Shown one piece after another: positions 26,423 through 37,119 of a DNA stretch of 64,000 bases. Made by a program: the position numbers and the translations under genes. Position 1 is the stretch's first letter. The number at the start of each line of letters is the position of its first letter. The stretch comes from JBECKW01 sp040235505. GTDB taxonomy: Bacteria > Desulfobacterota > Desulfobacteria > Desulfobacterales > JAFDDL01. The stretch covers positions 14,722-78,721 of the forward strand of contig JBECKW010000136.1 in the NCBI GenBank assembly GCA_040235505.1. Reading direction: 5' to 3'. Under the pieces are notes generated by a model. That model did no database searches and was not told the DNA's origin. It worked only from the letters and a program-made list of their open reading frames with translations.

Positions 26423-27811
26423 TCAAGCAGCGTCGTCTTGATGGCTCTTGTTATCAGAGGTGGATTGTATCCACTCCAGGAACAAATCGACGCTTTCGGG
26501 GCAAAGCTGAGACCCTCTGACGTCTTCGATGATCTGCAGGGCCCTTTCCTTTGGGAGGCTATTTCGATAAGGACGGTTGCTGATAAGGGCATGATATGTG
26601 TCGGCCACGGCGGTAATCCGGGCCCAAAAGGGAATCTTGGTCCCCTTGAGGCCCTCCGGATATCCTTTCCCGTCAAAACGTTCATGATGACTCAACACGA
26701 TGGGGATTGCTTTTTCGAGGCTTGGAATCGGCGCCAATATTTTCGCCCCGATCACCGGGTGGCGCTTAATCATTGCAAATTCAGCATCGGTCAGCTTTCC
26801 CGGTTTTAAAAGTACATCGTCCCGTACGCCGATTTTCCCCATATCATGAAGCCTGGCTGCAATTTCGATGTCCTCCAGTTCATCCTGGGCGATATTCATT
26901 CGCTTTGCGAGTTCGATGGTGATTTTGCTGACTTCCTCGGAATGTCCACGAGTATACTGGTCGCGGGCTTCCAGCGCCTGGACAAGACTCGAGATACTTG
27001 CCAGCATGGCCTGTCGCTCAGTTTCGAGCCGCTCCCTTTCTTTCAGCATGAGCTGGAAATGATCGGACAGGAGTTTTTCAACCATTATAACCAACTGATC
27101 GACGTTGAAAGGCTTTACAATATAAGTGGCCGCGCCGCTTTGAAGCATCTGGCGCATGCGGTATCGATCGCTTTCAGAGCTCATACATACGAAAGGAATC
27201 GATGAGAATTCCGGATGCTGTCTCAGGGTGCGGCAAAGGGTCAAGCCATCCATTACGGGCATGTTGAGATCACTGATAATGAGATCCGGTCTGTGCACGG
27301 AAAGTACGTCTATTGCCTGCCGGCCGTTCTGGGCCGTAAGAACGTCAAACCCCTCTTTTAAAAGTCCGGTTTGAACAATGTTCGTAATCAGTCTGGAATC
27401 GTCAACCACAAGAACCAGGCGCTTTTTGAGCAGTCTTGTCTTTTCTAGCAGGTTTTCGACGACTTTGGGGAGCTGCTGCTGGGCATTGGTTTTGGAAACA
27501 TAGGCGGAGGCACCGACTTCAAAGCCTTGCTCAATATCGGATTCCTTATCGTGGGAGCTGAGGATAACAACCGGAATATTATTAACTTTTGGACTTAATT
27601 TCAATGCCTTGCAGAATGTAAACCCATCCATTATGGGCATGTCTACATCCGTAATAATCAAATCATATGGCCTTTGATGAGCGCTTTCGAGACCGATTTG
27701 ACCGTTCTCAGCCTGGTCAAGTTCCAAGGTCAGCGGTCGAAGGGTTCTGTACAGTGCATTTCTAATGGCGGTGCTGTCGTCAACGATTAGTATTCTCGGT
27801 TGATGTTTCAT
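26423..27811 (-). CDS. Response regulator, REC-REC-HD-GYP (c-di-GMP phosphodiesterase)
   Basis: A 462-residue protein with two receiver domains and an HD-GYP output. The phosphoacceptors are D55 and D181, with conserved Lys at about 107 and 233. The HD-GYP domain has HD at 322-323, HHE at 375-377 and GYP at 383-385, all consistent with an active cyclic di-GMP phosphodiesterase. No histidine kinase is adjacent, so the partner is unknown. The double receiver suggests input from two phosphodonors or a receiver used for dimerisation. Confidence 0.92.
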   Translation of the reverse strand: MKHQPRILIVDDSTAIRNALYRTLRPLTLELDQAENGQIGLESAHQRPYDLIITDVDMPIMDGFTFCKALKLSPKVNNIPVVILSSHDKESDIEQGFEVGASAYVSKTNAQQQLPKVVENLLEKTRLLKKRLVLVVDDSRLITNIVQTGLLKEGFDVLTAQNGRQAIDVLSVHRPDLIISDLNMPVMDGLTLCRTLRQHPEFSSIPFVCMSSESDRYRMRQMLQSGAATYIVKPFNVDQLVIMVEKLLSDHFQLMLKERERLETERQAMLASISSLVQALEARDQYTRGHSEEVSKITIELAKRMNIAQDELEDIEIAARLHDMGKIGVRDDVLLKPGKLTDAEFAMIKRHPVIGAKILAPIPSLEKAIPIVLSHHERFDGKGYPEGLKGTKIPFWARITAVADTYHALISNRPYRNSLPKERALQIIEDVRGSQLCPESVDLFLEWIQSTSDNKSHQDDAA

Positions 27812-27968
27812 GAGTATGAAAACGTTCCCTTGAACAACTGATTAAGTTCAATAATGTTCGTGAGTACCTCTTCATAGTAATCGGCAATCAGAAAATATTC
27901 TTTAAGGCAAGATGAACAATTAATTCAAGATAAAAAATAATGGGAAGGTTCAAGATGCTCGAAACATT

Positions 27969-27984
27969 GAATCTTTAAAGATTC
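27969..27984. promoter_or_regulatory. Perfect palindrome GAATCTTTAAAGATTC, candidate operator
   Basis: A 16-base perfect palindrome in the 282-base divergent spacer between the HD-GYP regulator and the DHH-CBS gene, with weakly symmetric flanks. The rest of the spacer is AT-rich without a clear sigma-70 promoter. Confidence 0.35.
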
Positions 27985-28093
27985 CAAATCCTCTTGACGA
28001 TAATATAAAAAGAGCTATTCTGGGCTCACGGACCTTCTTCTGGTATTGATCTGTCAACGTTCTGAAACCGCAGTCGGATTTGTGGAGGTAAGT

Positions 28094-29398
28094 TTGAGGA
28101 TCGTCACTACCCATAAAAATACGGATTTTGATGCATTGGCATCCGTGATTGCCGCCACGCTGATTCATCCGGATGCGTTTCCTGTCCTGCCAAAACCGAT
28201 CAATGCCAATGTAAAGGAATTCCTGGCAATCCATAAGGACCTTCTCAACATCCGAACCTGGAAGGAAATCGATTACCAGAAGGCAGACACCCTGATTGTT
28301 GTGGATGCCGGAAGCTGGGACCGGTTGTCGGTACCCCCGGAAATCCGGGAAAAAGAAAAGCTCAACATTATCCTTTATGACCATCATCCCCATGAAGGGG
28401 ATCTTCAGGCCAATTGCCAATGCCGCGAACAGGTGGGTGCGAATATAACCCTAATGCTTCGCGAACTGAAAGAAAAGAACCTGAAGCTTTCGCCTATCCA
28501 ATCCACCCTCTTTTTAGCCGGCATTTATGAGGATACAGGGAATCTTTCTTTCCCAAGCACGACCCCCGAAGATGCAAGAACAGCGGCTTTCCTCATGGAA
28601 AACAATGCGGACCTGAATCTGTTGAACCATATTCTGAGGCCGGCATATGGCCAGAAACAGAAAAATATTTTGTTCGAGATGCTGAAAACTGCAAAAAGAA
28701 GCCGAATGAACGGTTTTCGCATCGGTTTTTCAAAAATTCCCATCGACGGGTTTGTGGACAACCTCGCAGTGGTTGTTCATATGTACAGGGAAATCCTGAA
28801 TGTGGATGCGGCATTCGGAATATTTGAGGACACCGGCAGAAATAATTGTGTCGTCATCGGTCGAAGCGACAACGATCGTATCAATGTCGGTGCTATCATG
28901 CGAGGCATGGGGGGCGGGGGGGTACCTGGAGCCGGATCCGTTCTGGTCAAGGCAAAGTCAATGGATGCCATCGAGGAATGGATACGAGAGCTCCTGTCGG
29001 GGAATCAAACAACGACGATTCTGGTCAGCGATCTGATGTCCTTCCCGGTCACCCGCATTTTGGAAACCGCCTCCATGGAAAAAGCGGCGAACCTGCTTCG
29101 GTCTCAAGGATGCACCGGCGTACCGGTGGTGGACACTGAGGATCGCATTACCGGGATCATTTCCCGGCGCGACTTTCAGAGAAAAATCAAAAAGGAGACC
29201 CAGCTCAAGGCACCTGTAAAAGCCTTCATGAGCACAAACGTCATCACCATCGATTCCGCCGAAAGTCCCTCCGATGCGTCAGGCCTCATGATCAAATACG
29301 ATATCGGACGGCTTCCTGTTGTGGAAAATGGAAAAATGATCGGAATCATAACGAGATCCGATGTTATGCGGTATTGGTATGACCTTGTTCCGGAATAG
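28094..29398 (+). CDS. DHH phosphoesterase with two CBS domains
   Basis: A 434-residue protein. The DHH part has TTHKNTDFDALAS, the VVDAGS motif, YDHHPHEGD and GIYEDTG. The DHHA1-like end reads GGGGVPGAGS, where relatives usually have His after the glycines. Two CBS domains follow (about 315-430), probable adenine-nucleotide sensors. In deltaproteobacteria this architecture usually continues into a poly(A)/tRNA nucleotidyltransferase domain, which is absent here. The start is TTG at 28094, with GGAGG five bases upstream. DHH phosphoesterase activity is inferred. Confidence 0.85.
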   Translation: MRIVTTHKNTDFDALASVIAATLIHPDAFPVLPKPINANVKEFLAIHKDLLNIRTWKEIDYQKADTLIVVDAGSWDRLSVPPEIREKEKLNIILYDHHPHEGDLQANCQCREQVGANITLMLRELKEKNLKLSPIQSTLFLAGIYEDTGNLSFPSTTPEDARTAAFLMENNADLNLLNHILRPAYGQKQKNILFEMLKTAKRSRMNGFRIGFSKIPIDGFVDNLAVVVHMYREILNVDAAFGIFEDTGRNNCVVIGRSDNDRINVGAIMRGMGGGGVPGAGSVLVKAKSMDAIEEWIRELLSGNQTTTILVSDLMSFPVTRILETASMEKAANLLRSQGCTGVPVVDTEDRITGIISRRDFQRKIKKETQLKAPVKAFMSTNVITIDSAESPSDASGLMIKYDIGRLPVVENGKMIGIITRSDVMRYWYDLVPE

Positions 29399-29461
29399 CG
29401 GCCACTTAAAAGCATAGCATTTTTATCCTCTATTTTCCCTTCCTCGACATATTCCAGGGGG

Positions 29462-29491
29462 TTGACATTTTCAATTTCACTCCCATTTTTA
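29462..29491 (+). promoter_or_regulatory. Sigma-32-like heat-shock promoter of htpG
   Basis: TTGACA (29462-29467), 13 bases, then TCCCATTTTTA (29481-29491) resembles the CTTGAAA / CCCCATnT consensus. It lies about 110 bases upstream of the htpG start, where a heat-shock promoter is expected. Confidence 0.5.
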
Positions 29492-29599
29492 CTGAAAAAA
29501 CGCTTATTATTTTTTTTTGAAAATGTATAGTCCGAATTTTGATATCGTAAATTTCAGAAAAAGCGGGGAGCTGCCACCGAGCCAAAAGGAGGAATGACG

Positions 29600-31528
29600 A
29601 TGGAGGGGAAAAAGGAAACCCACCAGTTTAAAACCGAAGTCCAGCAAATGTTGAATCTGATAATCAATTCCCTCTATTCACACAAGGAAATATTTCTCAG
29701 GGAGTTGATTTCAAATGGATCTGATGCCCTCGATAAACTGAGGTTCAAGGCCCAGACGAATCCGAAAATGATTGAAGACGATCCTGAACTAAAAATCCGG
29801 ATCGAAACCGACACAAAATCAAAGCGGCTGCGAATTATCGACAACGGCATCGGCATGACGCTTGATGAAGTTCAGGAAAATATCGGCACCATTGCCAAAA
29901 GCGGCACCTCAGCCTTCTTGAAAGCCCTCGAACAGACAAAATCCGACAACGCAGCTCCCCCCGAACTCATCGGACAGTTTGGTGTTGGTTTTTACAGCGC
30001 GTTCATGGTGTCCGATCGGATCACACTGACCACTGCATCCGCAGAATCCGGACAGGCAACCCGGTGGGAATCCACCGGGGACGGAACCTATACCATTGAG
30101 GAACTGTCGTCCGCCCCACGGGGCACTACCATCGAACTTCATCTGAAATCCGGAGACGATGAACAGGATTTTACCGACGAATGGACGATTCGTCAGATTA
30201 TCAAAAAACACTCGGATTTTGTTAGCTATCCAATTATTATGGAAGTGACCGCCCGGGAAACAATCCCGGAAAACGAAAGGCTTCAGGATAAAGAGGGCAA
30301 GCCCATCGGGGAATCGACCCGGGAAGTCAGACGAGACGAAACGCTCAATTCCATGAAGGCCATCTGGGCCAGGGACAAAAAAGACGTTTCGGAAGAGGAA
30401 TATAAGGATTTTTATGCTCACCTGAGTCATGATTGGAATCCCCCGCTTTGTCATCTTCATGTCAAGCTCGAAGGGACCACCGAATACAGCGCGCTTTTAT
30501 ACATCCCCTCCAAAGCACCGTTTGATCTGATGACCCCCGAGCACAAACACGGCATTCATCTTTACTGTAAGCGTGTTTTTATCATGGACAACTGCAAGGC
30601 GTTGATGCCGGAATACCTCGGGTTCATCAAGGGGGTTGTGGATGCACCGGACCTGAACCTGAATGTCAGCCGTGAAATCCTTCAGCAGGATCGGCTTGTG
30701 ACGAACATCCGGCGCAATCTTGTCAAGAAAATTTTTGAGTTGATCGGGGGGCTTGAAGCCGAAAAATACGACGAATTTTATGGGGAATTCGGACAAATTC
30801 TCAAAATCGGAATTCATACCGATTTTGAGAATAAAGATAAAATTGCGACATTTCTTCGATATGAGACCACCGAATCAGAAGGAAAACGAATATCCCTGGA
30901 TACCTACGTTGAAAACATGAAGCCGGATCAGAACGAAATTTTTTATATAACAGGCGAGAAGGTTTCCACTTTGAAAAACAGCCCTCATCTGGAACAGCTG
31001 AAGGAGAAAGGGTACGAGGTCCTCCTGATGACGGATCCGGTGGATGAATGGGTGGTTCGAAGTCTCACCGAGTACGGCGGAAAGAAGCTCAAAAGCGCTG
31101 AAACCGGGATGCTGGAAGACGATGCCGCCAATAAATCCGAAAAAGAAAGCTTTGCCGATTTTTTCAAATTCATCAAAGATACGCTGGGCGACAAGGTCAA
31201 AGACGTCAAAGCTTCCTCAAGACTTAAAAACTCCATCGCCTGCCTCTCCGGCGAAGACTCCGGCGTGAGCGCCTATATGGAAAAAATACTCAAGGCGACC
31301 GGCCAGGAGGCTCCCGAGGTCAAGCGCGTACTCGAGCTGAATACAAGTCACCCGGTGATCCGGAAACTGAAAACGATTTTTGAAACAGACAAAAATCATC
31401 CGGAGCTTCCCGATTACGGTGCAGTGCTTCTGGATCTGGCGACCATCAGTGAAGGCGGGAAAATAGAGGACCCCGCCTCCTTTTCCAGAATCATGGGAGA
31501 ACTGATGACCCGGGCAATTCAGGCATGA
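29600..31528 (+). CDS. htpG: Chaperone protein HtpG (Hsp90)
   Basis: An ATP-dependent cytosolic chaperone. The 642 residues begin with the GHKL ATPase: QMLNLIINSLYSHKEIFLRELISN, DNGIGM and GQFGVGFYSAFMV. The middle domain contains NVSREILQQDR. The C-terminal dimerisation domain follows and there is no charged eukaryotic linker. The second ATG (29600) is chosen because GGAGG at 29588-29592 is seven bases away from it and only one base from the first ATG. No dnaK, groEL or grpE is adjacent. Confidence 0.97.
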   Translation: MEGKKETHQFKTEVQQMLNLIINSLYSHKEIFLRELISNGSDALDKLRFKAQTNPKMIEDDPELKIRIETDTKSKRLRIIDNGIGMTLDEVQENIGTIAKSGTSAFLKALEQTKSDNAAPPELIGQFGVGFYSAFMVSDRITLTTASAESGQATRWESTGDGTYTIEELSSAPRGTTIELHLKSGDDEQDFTDEWTIRQIIKKHSDFVSYPIIMEVTARETIPENERLQDKEGKPIGESTREVRRDETLNSMKAIWARDKKDVSEEEYKDFYAHLSHDWNPPLCHLHVKLEGTTEYSALLYIPSKAPFDLMTPEHKHGIHLYCKRVFIMDNCKALMPEYLGFIKGVVDAPDLNLNVSREILQQDRLVTNIRRNLVKKIFELIGGLEAEKYDEFYGEFGQILKIGIHTDFENKDKIATFLRYETTESEGKRISLDTYVENMKPDQNEIFYITGEKVSTLKNSPHLEQLKEKGYEVLLMTDPVDEWVVRSLTEYGGKKLKSAETGMLEDDAANKSEKESFADFFKFIKDTLGDKVKDVKASSRLKNSIACLSGEDSGVSAYMEKILKATGQEAPEVKRVLELNTSHPVIRKLKTIFETDKNHPELPDYGAVLLDLATISEGGKIEDPASFSRIMGELMTRAIQA

Positions 31529-31639
31529 AGAAGCCAAAAGATCTTGATTTCAATATCGATACAAGATAATATTTTAAATTCAAATCATGGACGGTTATCT
31601 CTACATGCTGAATTTTAATAGCGAAAACAAAGGGAAAAT

Positions 31640-32233
31640 ATGAAAACGCGGACTTCCAGTGTGGAGCGAAATACCAAAGAAACCCAGATTCGCATGCATT
31701 TGAACTTGGACGGAAAGGGAAAAGCAGAAGGACTTTCCACCGGCATCCCTTTTTTCGATCACATGCTCACCCTCTTTGCCGTTCACGGTTTTTTTGACCT
31801 TACAGTGGAGGCGAAAGGGGACATTGAAGTCGATTTTCATCACACGGTAGAGGATCTGGGGCTCGTCATCGGAGAGACGATTCAGAAGGCCCTTGGAGAC
31901 CGGAAGGGAATTCGACGATTCGGGCATGCTGTTACGCCCATGGATGAAGCGTTGACCTCGGTCACAGTGGACCTTTCCAATCGTCCATATATGGTTTTCA
32001 ATGTCCCGGCTTCGCTCCTGCAAAGCGGCAACAGCCTGACCTGCCTTGCCAAGGAGTTTTTTCGGGCCGTATCTACCCGTGCCGGTATGAATCTTCACAT
32101 CAATGTCGCTTACGGCGAAAACGAGCATCATATTATCGAATCGATTTTCAAATCTCTGGGGCGTGCGCTCCACGATGCCTCCCGCCTCGATCCTCGTGTT
32201 TCCGAAGTACGTTCATCCAAAGGAACCATTTAG
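31640..32233 (+). CDS. hisB: Imidazoleglycerol-phosphate dehydratase
   Basis: Dehydrates imidazole glycerol phosphate in histidine synthesis. The monofunctional 197-residue form has the Mn-binding motifs FFDHML, DFHHTVED and ENEHHIIES. The 3-base gap to hisA shows an operon. Only hisB and hisA are here, so the remaining his genes lie elsewhere. AAAGGGAAA precedes the ATG. Confidence 0.97.
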   Translation: MKTRTSSVERNTKETQIRMHLNLDGKGKAEGLSTGIPFFDHMLTLFAVHGFFDLTVEAKGDIEVDFHHTVEDLGLVIGETIQKALGDRKGIRRFGHAVTPMDEALTSVTVDLSNRPYMVFNVPASLLQSGNSLTCLAKEFFRAVSTRAGMNLHINVAYGENEHHIIESIFKSLGRALHDASRLDPRVSEVRSSKGTI

Positions 32234-32236
32234 CAA

Positions 32237-32998
32237 ATGATCATCATTCCTGCGATTGATTTAAAGGAAGGGAGATGCGTCCGGCTTCTTCAAGGACGCA
32301 TGGATGCGGAAACCGTTTTTTCCGATAATCCGACCGCCATGGCGGAAAAATGGCAACAATGCGGCGCCCGGCTTATCCATGTGGTTGACCTCGATGGAGC
32401 GATCGAGAAAAGTCCCAAGAACCTGAACGCAATCCGAGATATTGTAAAAAGCATCCGGGTACCGATACAGGTGGGGGGCGGAATCCGCAACATGAAAACC
32501 ATTGATATGTATCTGGAGTTGGGCGTCAGGCGTGTCATTATCGGGACCGAAGCCATCCGAAATCCAAAACTTGTACTGGAAGCCTGCCGACAATACCCGG
32601 ATCAAATCATTGTCGGCATCGATGCCCGAAACGGAAAAGTTGCCATCGAGGGGTGGACCAAGGACACGGATACAAAAGCGATTGATCTTGCAAAAAAGTT
32701 TGAAGACTGCGGTGTGGCGGCCATCAATTTTACGGATATCCATCGGGATGGTATGGAAACAGGCCCGAATCTGGAAGAAACCCGACTCCTTGCCGAAGCC
32801 GTTCGCATTCCGATTGTGGCATCCGGTGGCGTCGGCGGCATTAAGGATGTGATAAACCTTCTGCCGCTTGAATCTTCCGGAGTTGTTGGCATGATTACCG
32901 GACGGGCGCTCTATACGGGCGCCATGGATTTGTCGGATGCTATCCAGACCACCGAAAAGGCGCAGCCGTCGGACACTCGATACAAAGCGTTCATTTGA
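32237..32998 (+). CDS. hisA: ProFAR isomerase HisA
   Basis: Catalyses the Amadori isomerisation of ProFAR to PRFAR in histidine synthesis. A 253-residue TIM barrel. It begins MIIIPAIDLKEGRCVRLLQG, with catalytic D8 in PAIDL and the second catalytic Asp in NFTDIHRDG. The phosphate-binding GGIRN and ASGGVG loops are intact. There is no separate ribosome-binding site, so translation is probably coupled to hisB. Transcription of the next unit appears to restart at 33018. Confidence 0.97.
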   Translation: MIIIPAIDLKEGRCVRLLQGRMDAETVFSDNPTAMAEKWQQCGARLIHVVDLDGAIEKSPKNLNAIRDIVKSIRVPIQVGGGIRNMKTIDMYLELGVRRVIIGTEAIRNPKLVLEACRQYPDQIIVGIDARNGKVAIEGWTKDTDTKAIDLAKKFEDCGVAAINFTDIHRDGMETGPNLEETRLLAEAVRIPIVASGGVGGIKDVINLLPLESSGVVGMITGRALYTGAMDLSDAIQTTEKAQPSDTRYKAFI

Positions 32999-33017
32999 AA
33001 CGGATACAAATATAGTC

Positions 33018-33046
33018 TTGACATAAAGCTTATCAAGTAATAAAAA
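33018..33046 (+). promoter_or_regulatory. Promoter of dnaG-rpoD
   Basis: TTGACA (33018-33023), 17 bases, TAAAAA (33041-33046), about 110 bases upstream of dnaG. It marks the start of the macromolecular-synthesis unit. Confidence 0.5.
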
Positions 33047-33158
33047 TAGCGTTTAACAAAAAAAACGGCCGGCGGTATGTTCAGCGCGATCTGAAGCAGT
33101 CCCGTCCTTTCCGCAATCGTTAGTTTTACCGGGTTCAATCGATTGGAGGACAGGCTCC

Positions 33159-35012
33159 TTGGCAGCAATTATTCCTGAGGACAAAATAAAAGAGGTGCGA
33201 GAGGCCGCGGATATCCTCGAGCTGATCTCAGAATCCGTTGTATTGAAAAAAACCGGTAAAAATTATCAGGGACTTTGTCCGTTTCATGCCGAAAAGACAC
33301 CGTCTTTTTCAGTCAATCCCTCTAAACAGATTTTTTATTGTTTCGGATGCGGCATCGGGGGGGATGCCATTGCCTTTCTTATGAAAAAGGAGGGGATGAG
33401 TTTCCCGGAAGCTGTTCGGGATCTTGCCCGAAGAACCGGTGTTCATATCCCGGTCGAATCCATTTCACCCGAGCAGAAACAACGAATGACCGAACGGGAC
33501 CAGCTCTTGAAGGTCAATCGGCTGGCAAAAGATTTTTACCAGAGCAGGCTCAAAGGCTCCGGTGGCGAAAACGCAATGAAATACCTTCAAAAGAGGCGTA
33601 TAAGCAGGGAAACCATCGATACATTTCAACTTGGATACGCGCCGGAGGGCTGGGACCACTTGGCAGGTTATTTTCGAAACAGGCGTTTCCCGGTTCCTCC
33701 TGCACTGGCTGAAAAACTGGGCCTGATCGTACCGAGAAAAAATGGGTCCGGTCATTACGATTCGTTCAGAAATCGGATTGTCTTTCCCATTTTCAATATC
33801 AGCAAACAGGTCATCGGATTTGGTGGCCGGGTGATGGATGATTCCCTTCCGAAATACCTCAATTCTCCGGAAACACCCGTGTACAACAAAGGCCGAACAC
33901 TTTACGGCATCGACCAGGCGAAACGGGAAGCCCGTGAAAAGGAACTGGTATATATCGTCGAAGGATACCTTGATCTGATCGCCATGTTTCAGCACGGGAT
34001 ACCCAATTGCGTGGCTACACTCGGAACGGCGCTGACGGGAGAGCATGTGAGAGTATTGCGGGGCCTGGTAGGTGCACAGGGCAGGGTGGTTCTGGTATTC
34101 GATTCAGATGCCGCCGGGATCAAGGCGGCTGAAAGAAGTATCGATATTTTTGCAAAAGAGTATATGGATGCTTATATTCTTGTTCTTGAGGAAGGTCATG
34201 ACCCGGATTCCTTTCTGGCAGAGTACGGAGCTGGCAAATTTCAAGCGGCCGCGGGAAAGGCTTTAAGCACCGTTTCGTTTTTGATCGAATCCGCGGTGAA
34301 ACGTCACGGCCTGACGCCCGAGGGGAAAATTCGAATCATTGAGGATATGAAAACGCCTCTTGCGGATATTGAGGATCAGGTGGCAAGGTCTTTGTATGTA
34401 AAATCGCTCTGTGAGCGGATCGATGTTGATGAAACCGCTGTCATCGAAAAGATCGATCATACGAAATCGGCTGCCGGCACAAGAGGTCGTGATTACAACG
34501 GTGGATTTCAATCGGACGCCAGCCTCTCCGCCAGCGATACCGGCCGGTCGATTCATACAAGGATGGAATCAAGGATCGTTTCCATGATGCTTCAGTTTCC
34601 ATCCATGATCATAGAGATCCGCAAACGCAGACTGTGGGAATTGTTTGGGGACGACCGGCTTCGTTTGATAAGTAGAACCGTGGTTGAACATCATGACGGT
34701 TCCCGGGACATCGCTTCCGTACTCGATAAGATCGAAGCGGATGATGTGCGGGCGCTTGCCACGGCCCTTGCCATCGGGGATGAATCCTGGGATGAGCAAG
34801 GATGTTTGAAATTGCTGGATCAGTTTGAATCGAGCAGACGCCGAAAAAATCGATCACTTATCCAGGAAATAAAAGCCGCTGAAGCCGATGAAGATCCTGA
34901 AACACTGGACAAGCTGTTAAGAGAAAAACTTGAGCAGGCAAGAAAAAAATCATTGCCGTTGAGAAGGCGGCGGAACTTAAAAAACAAGGGCAGTTTCATA
35001 AAAAGCCCATAA
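33159..35012 (+). CDS. dnaG: DNA primase
   Basis: Makes RNA primers at the replication fork. The 617 residues show the N-terminal zinc ribbon (C40, H43, C61, C64), the RNA-polymerase core with TOPRIM motifs (YIVEGYLDLIAM, FDSDAAG) and a C-terminal helicase-binding region. The start is TTG at 33159, with GGAGG nine bases upstream. It is followed by rpoD, the classic macromolecular-synthesis arrangement, here without rpsU upstream. Confidence 0.97.
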   Translation: MAAIIPEDKIKEVREAADILELISESVVLKKTGKNYQGLCPFHAEKTPSFSVNPSKQIFYCFGCGIGGDAIAFLMKKEGMSFPEAVRDLARRTGVHIPVESISPEQKQRMTERDQLLKVNRLAKDFYQSRLKGSGGENAMKYLQKRRISRETIDTFQLGYAPEGWDHLAGYFRNRRFPVPPALAEKLGLIVPRKNGSGHYDSFRNRIVFPIFNISKQVIGFGGRVMDDSLPKYLNSPETPVYNKGRTLYGIDQAKREAREKELVYIVEGYLDLIAMFQHGIPNCVATLGTALTGEHVRVLRGLVGAQGRVVLVFDSDAAGIKAAERSIDIFAKEYMDAYILVLEEGHDPDSFLAEYGAGKFQAAAGKALSTVSFLIESAVKRHGLTPEGKIRIIEDMKTPLADIEDQVARSLYVKSLCERIDVDETAVIEKIDHTKSAAGTRGRDYNGGFQSDASLSASDTGRSIHTRMESRIVSMMLQFPSMIIEIRKRRLWELFGDDRLRLISRTVVEHHDGSRDIASVLDKIEADDVRALATALAIGDESWDEQGCLKLLDQFESSRRRKNRSLIQEIKAAEADEDPETLDKLLREKLEQARKKSLPLRRRRNLKNKGSFIKSP

Positions 35013-35065
35013 CCGGTTATCGGACAAGTTTCGAATAAACTGACCGCTTTGGGAGGCGAAAGTTT

Positions 35066-36829
<1,764 letters not shown>

Positions 36830-36851
36830 GTCTTTGGTGGTGAGCAGCCCC

Positions 36852-36880
36852 TTGACAAAAAGCGCTCCTACCGGTACTAA
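36852..36880 (+). promoter_or_regulatory. Promoter of the CAU tRNA
   Basis: TTGACA (36852-36857), 17 bases, TACTAA (36875-36880), just 19 bases before the tRNA. It gives the tRNA transcription independent of rpoD. Confidence 0.5.
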
Positions 36881-36899
36881 GTCATTCGCCGTTTATTCG

Positions 36900-36975
36900 G
36901 GGCCCATAGCTCAGCTGGCAGAGCCACCGGCTCATAACCGGTCGGTCCCTGGTTCGAATCCAGGTGGGCCCACCA
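36900..36975 (+). tRNA. tRNA with CAU anticodon (tRNA-Ile2 or elongator tRNA-Met)
   Basis: A 76-base cloverleaf. The acceptor stem pairs GGGCCCA with TGGGCCC (36965-36971), then A and an encoded CCA. The anticodon arm is ACCGG-CTCATAA-CCGGT (anticodon CAT). It lacks the GGG/CCC anticodon stem and the C1:A72 mismatch of initiator tRNA. C4:G69 and C5:G68 in the acceptor stem match TilS (lysidine) identity elements, favouring tRNA-Ile2, but elongator tRNA-Met is not excluded. Confidence 0.93.
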
Positions 36976-37068
36976 ACAAGAGGGATGCAAAGCTTGAATG
37001 CCGTTTGATTTACAGCAAAAAATACCAATGTTTGTGATTTGTGGGAGATGTCCACATATCCAGTTTTC

Positions 37069-37102
37069 AAAAGGCGTGGCCGAAAGGGGTCACGCCTTTT
37101 TC
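37069..37102 (+). terminator. Rho-independent terminator after rpoD and the tRNA
   Basis: AAAGGCGTG (37070-37078) pairs with CACGCCTTT (37091-37099), extended by GCC/GG around a GAAA, then a run of T. It ends four bases before the ribosome-binding site of nif3. Confidence 0.75.
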
Positions 37103-37119
37103 ATTGGAGGAACGGCCGT

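Noticed and set aside
36900..36975. Initiator tRNA
   Set aside because: The GGG/CCC anticodon stem and C1:A72 mismatch are absent.
37039..37119. A 27-residue N-terminal extension of nif3
   Set aside because: It would run through the rho-independent terminator, and the 37120 start has a good ribosome-binding site.
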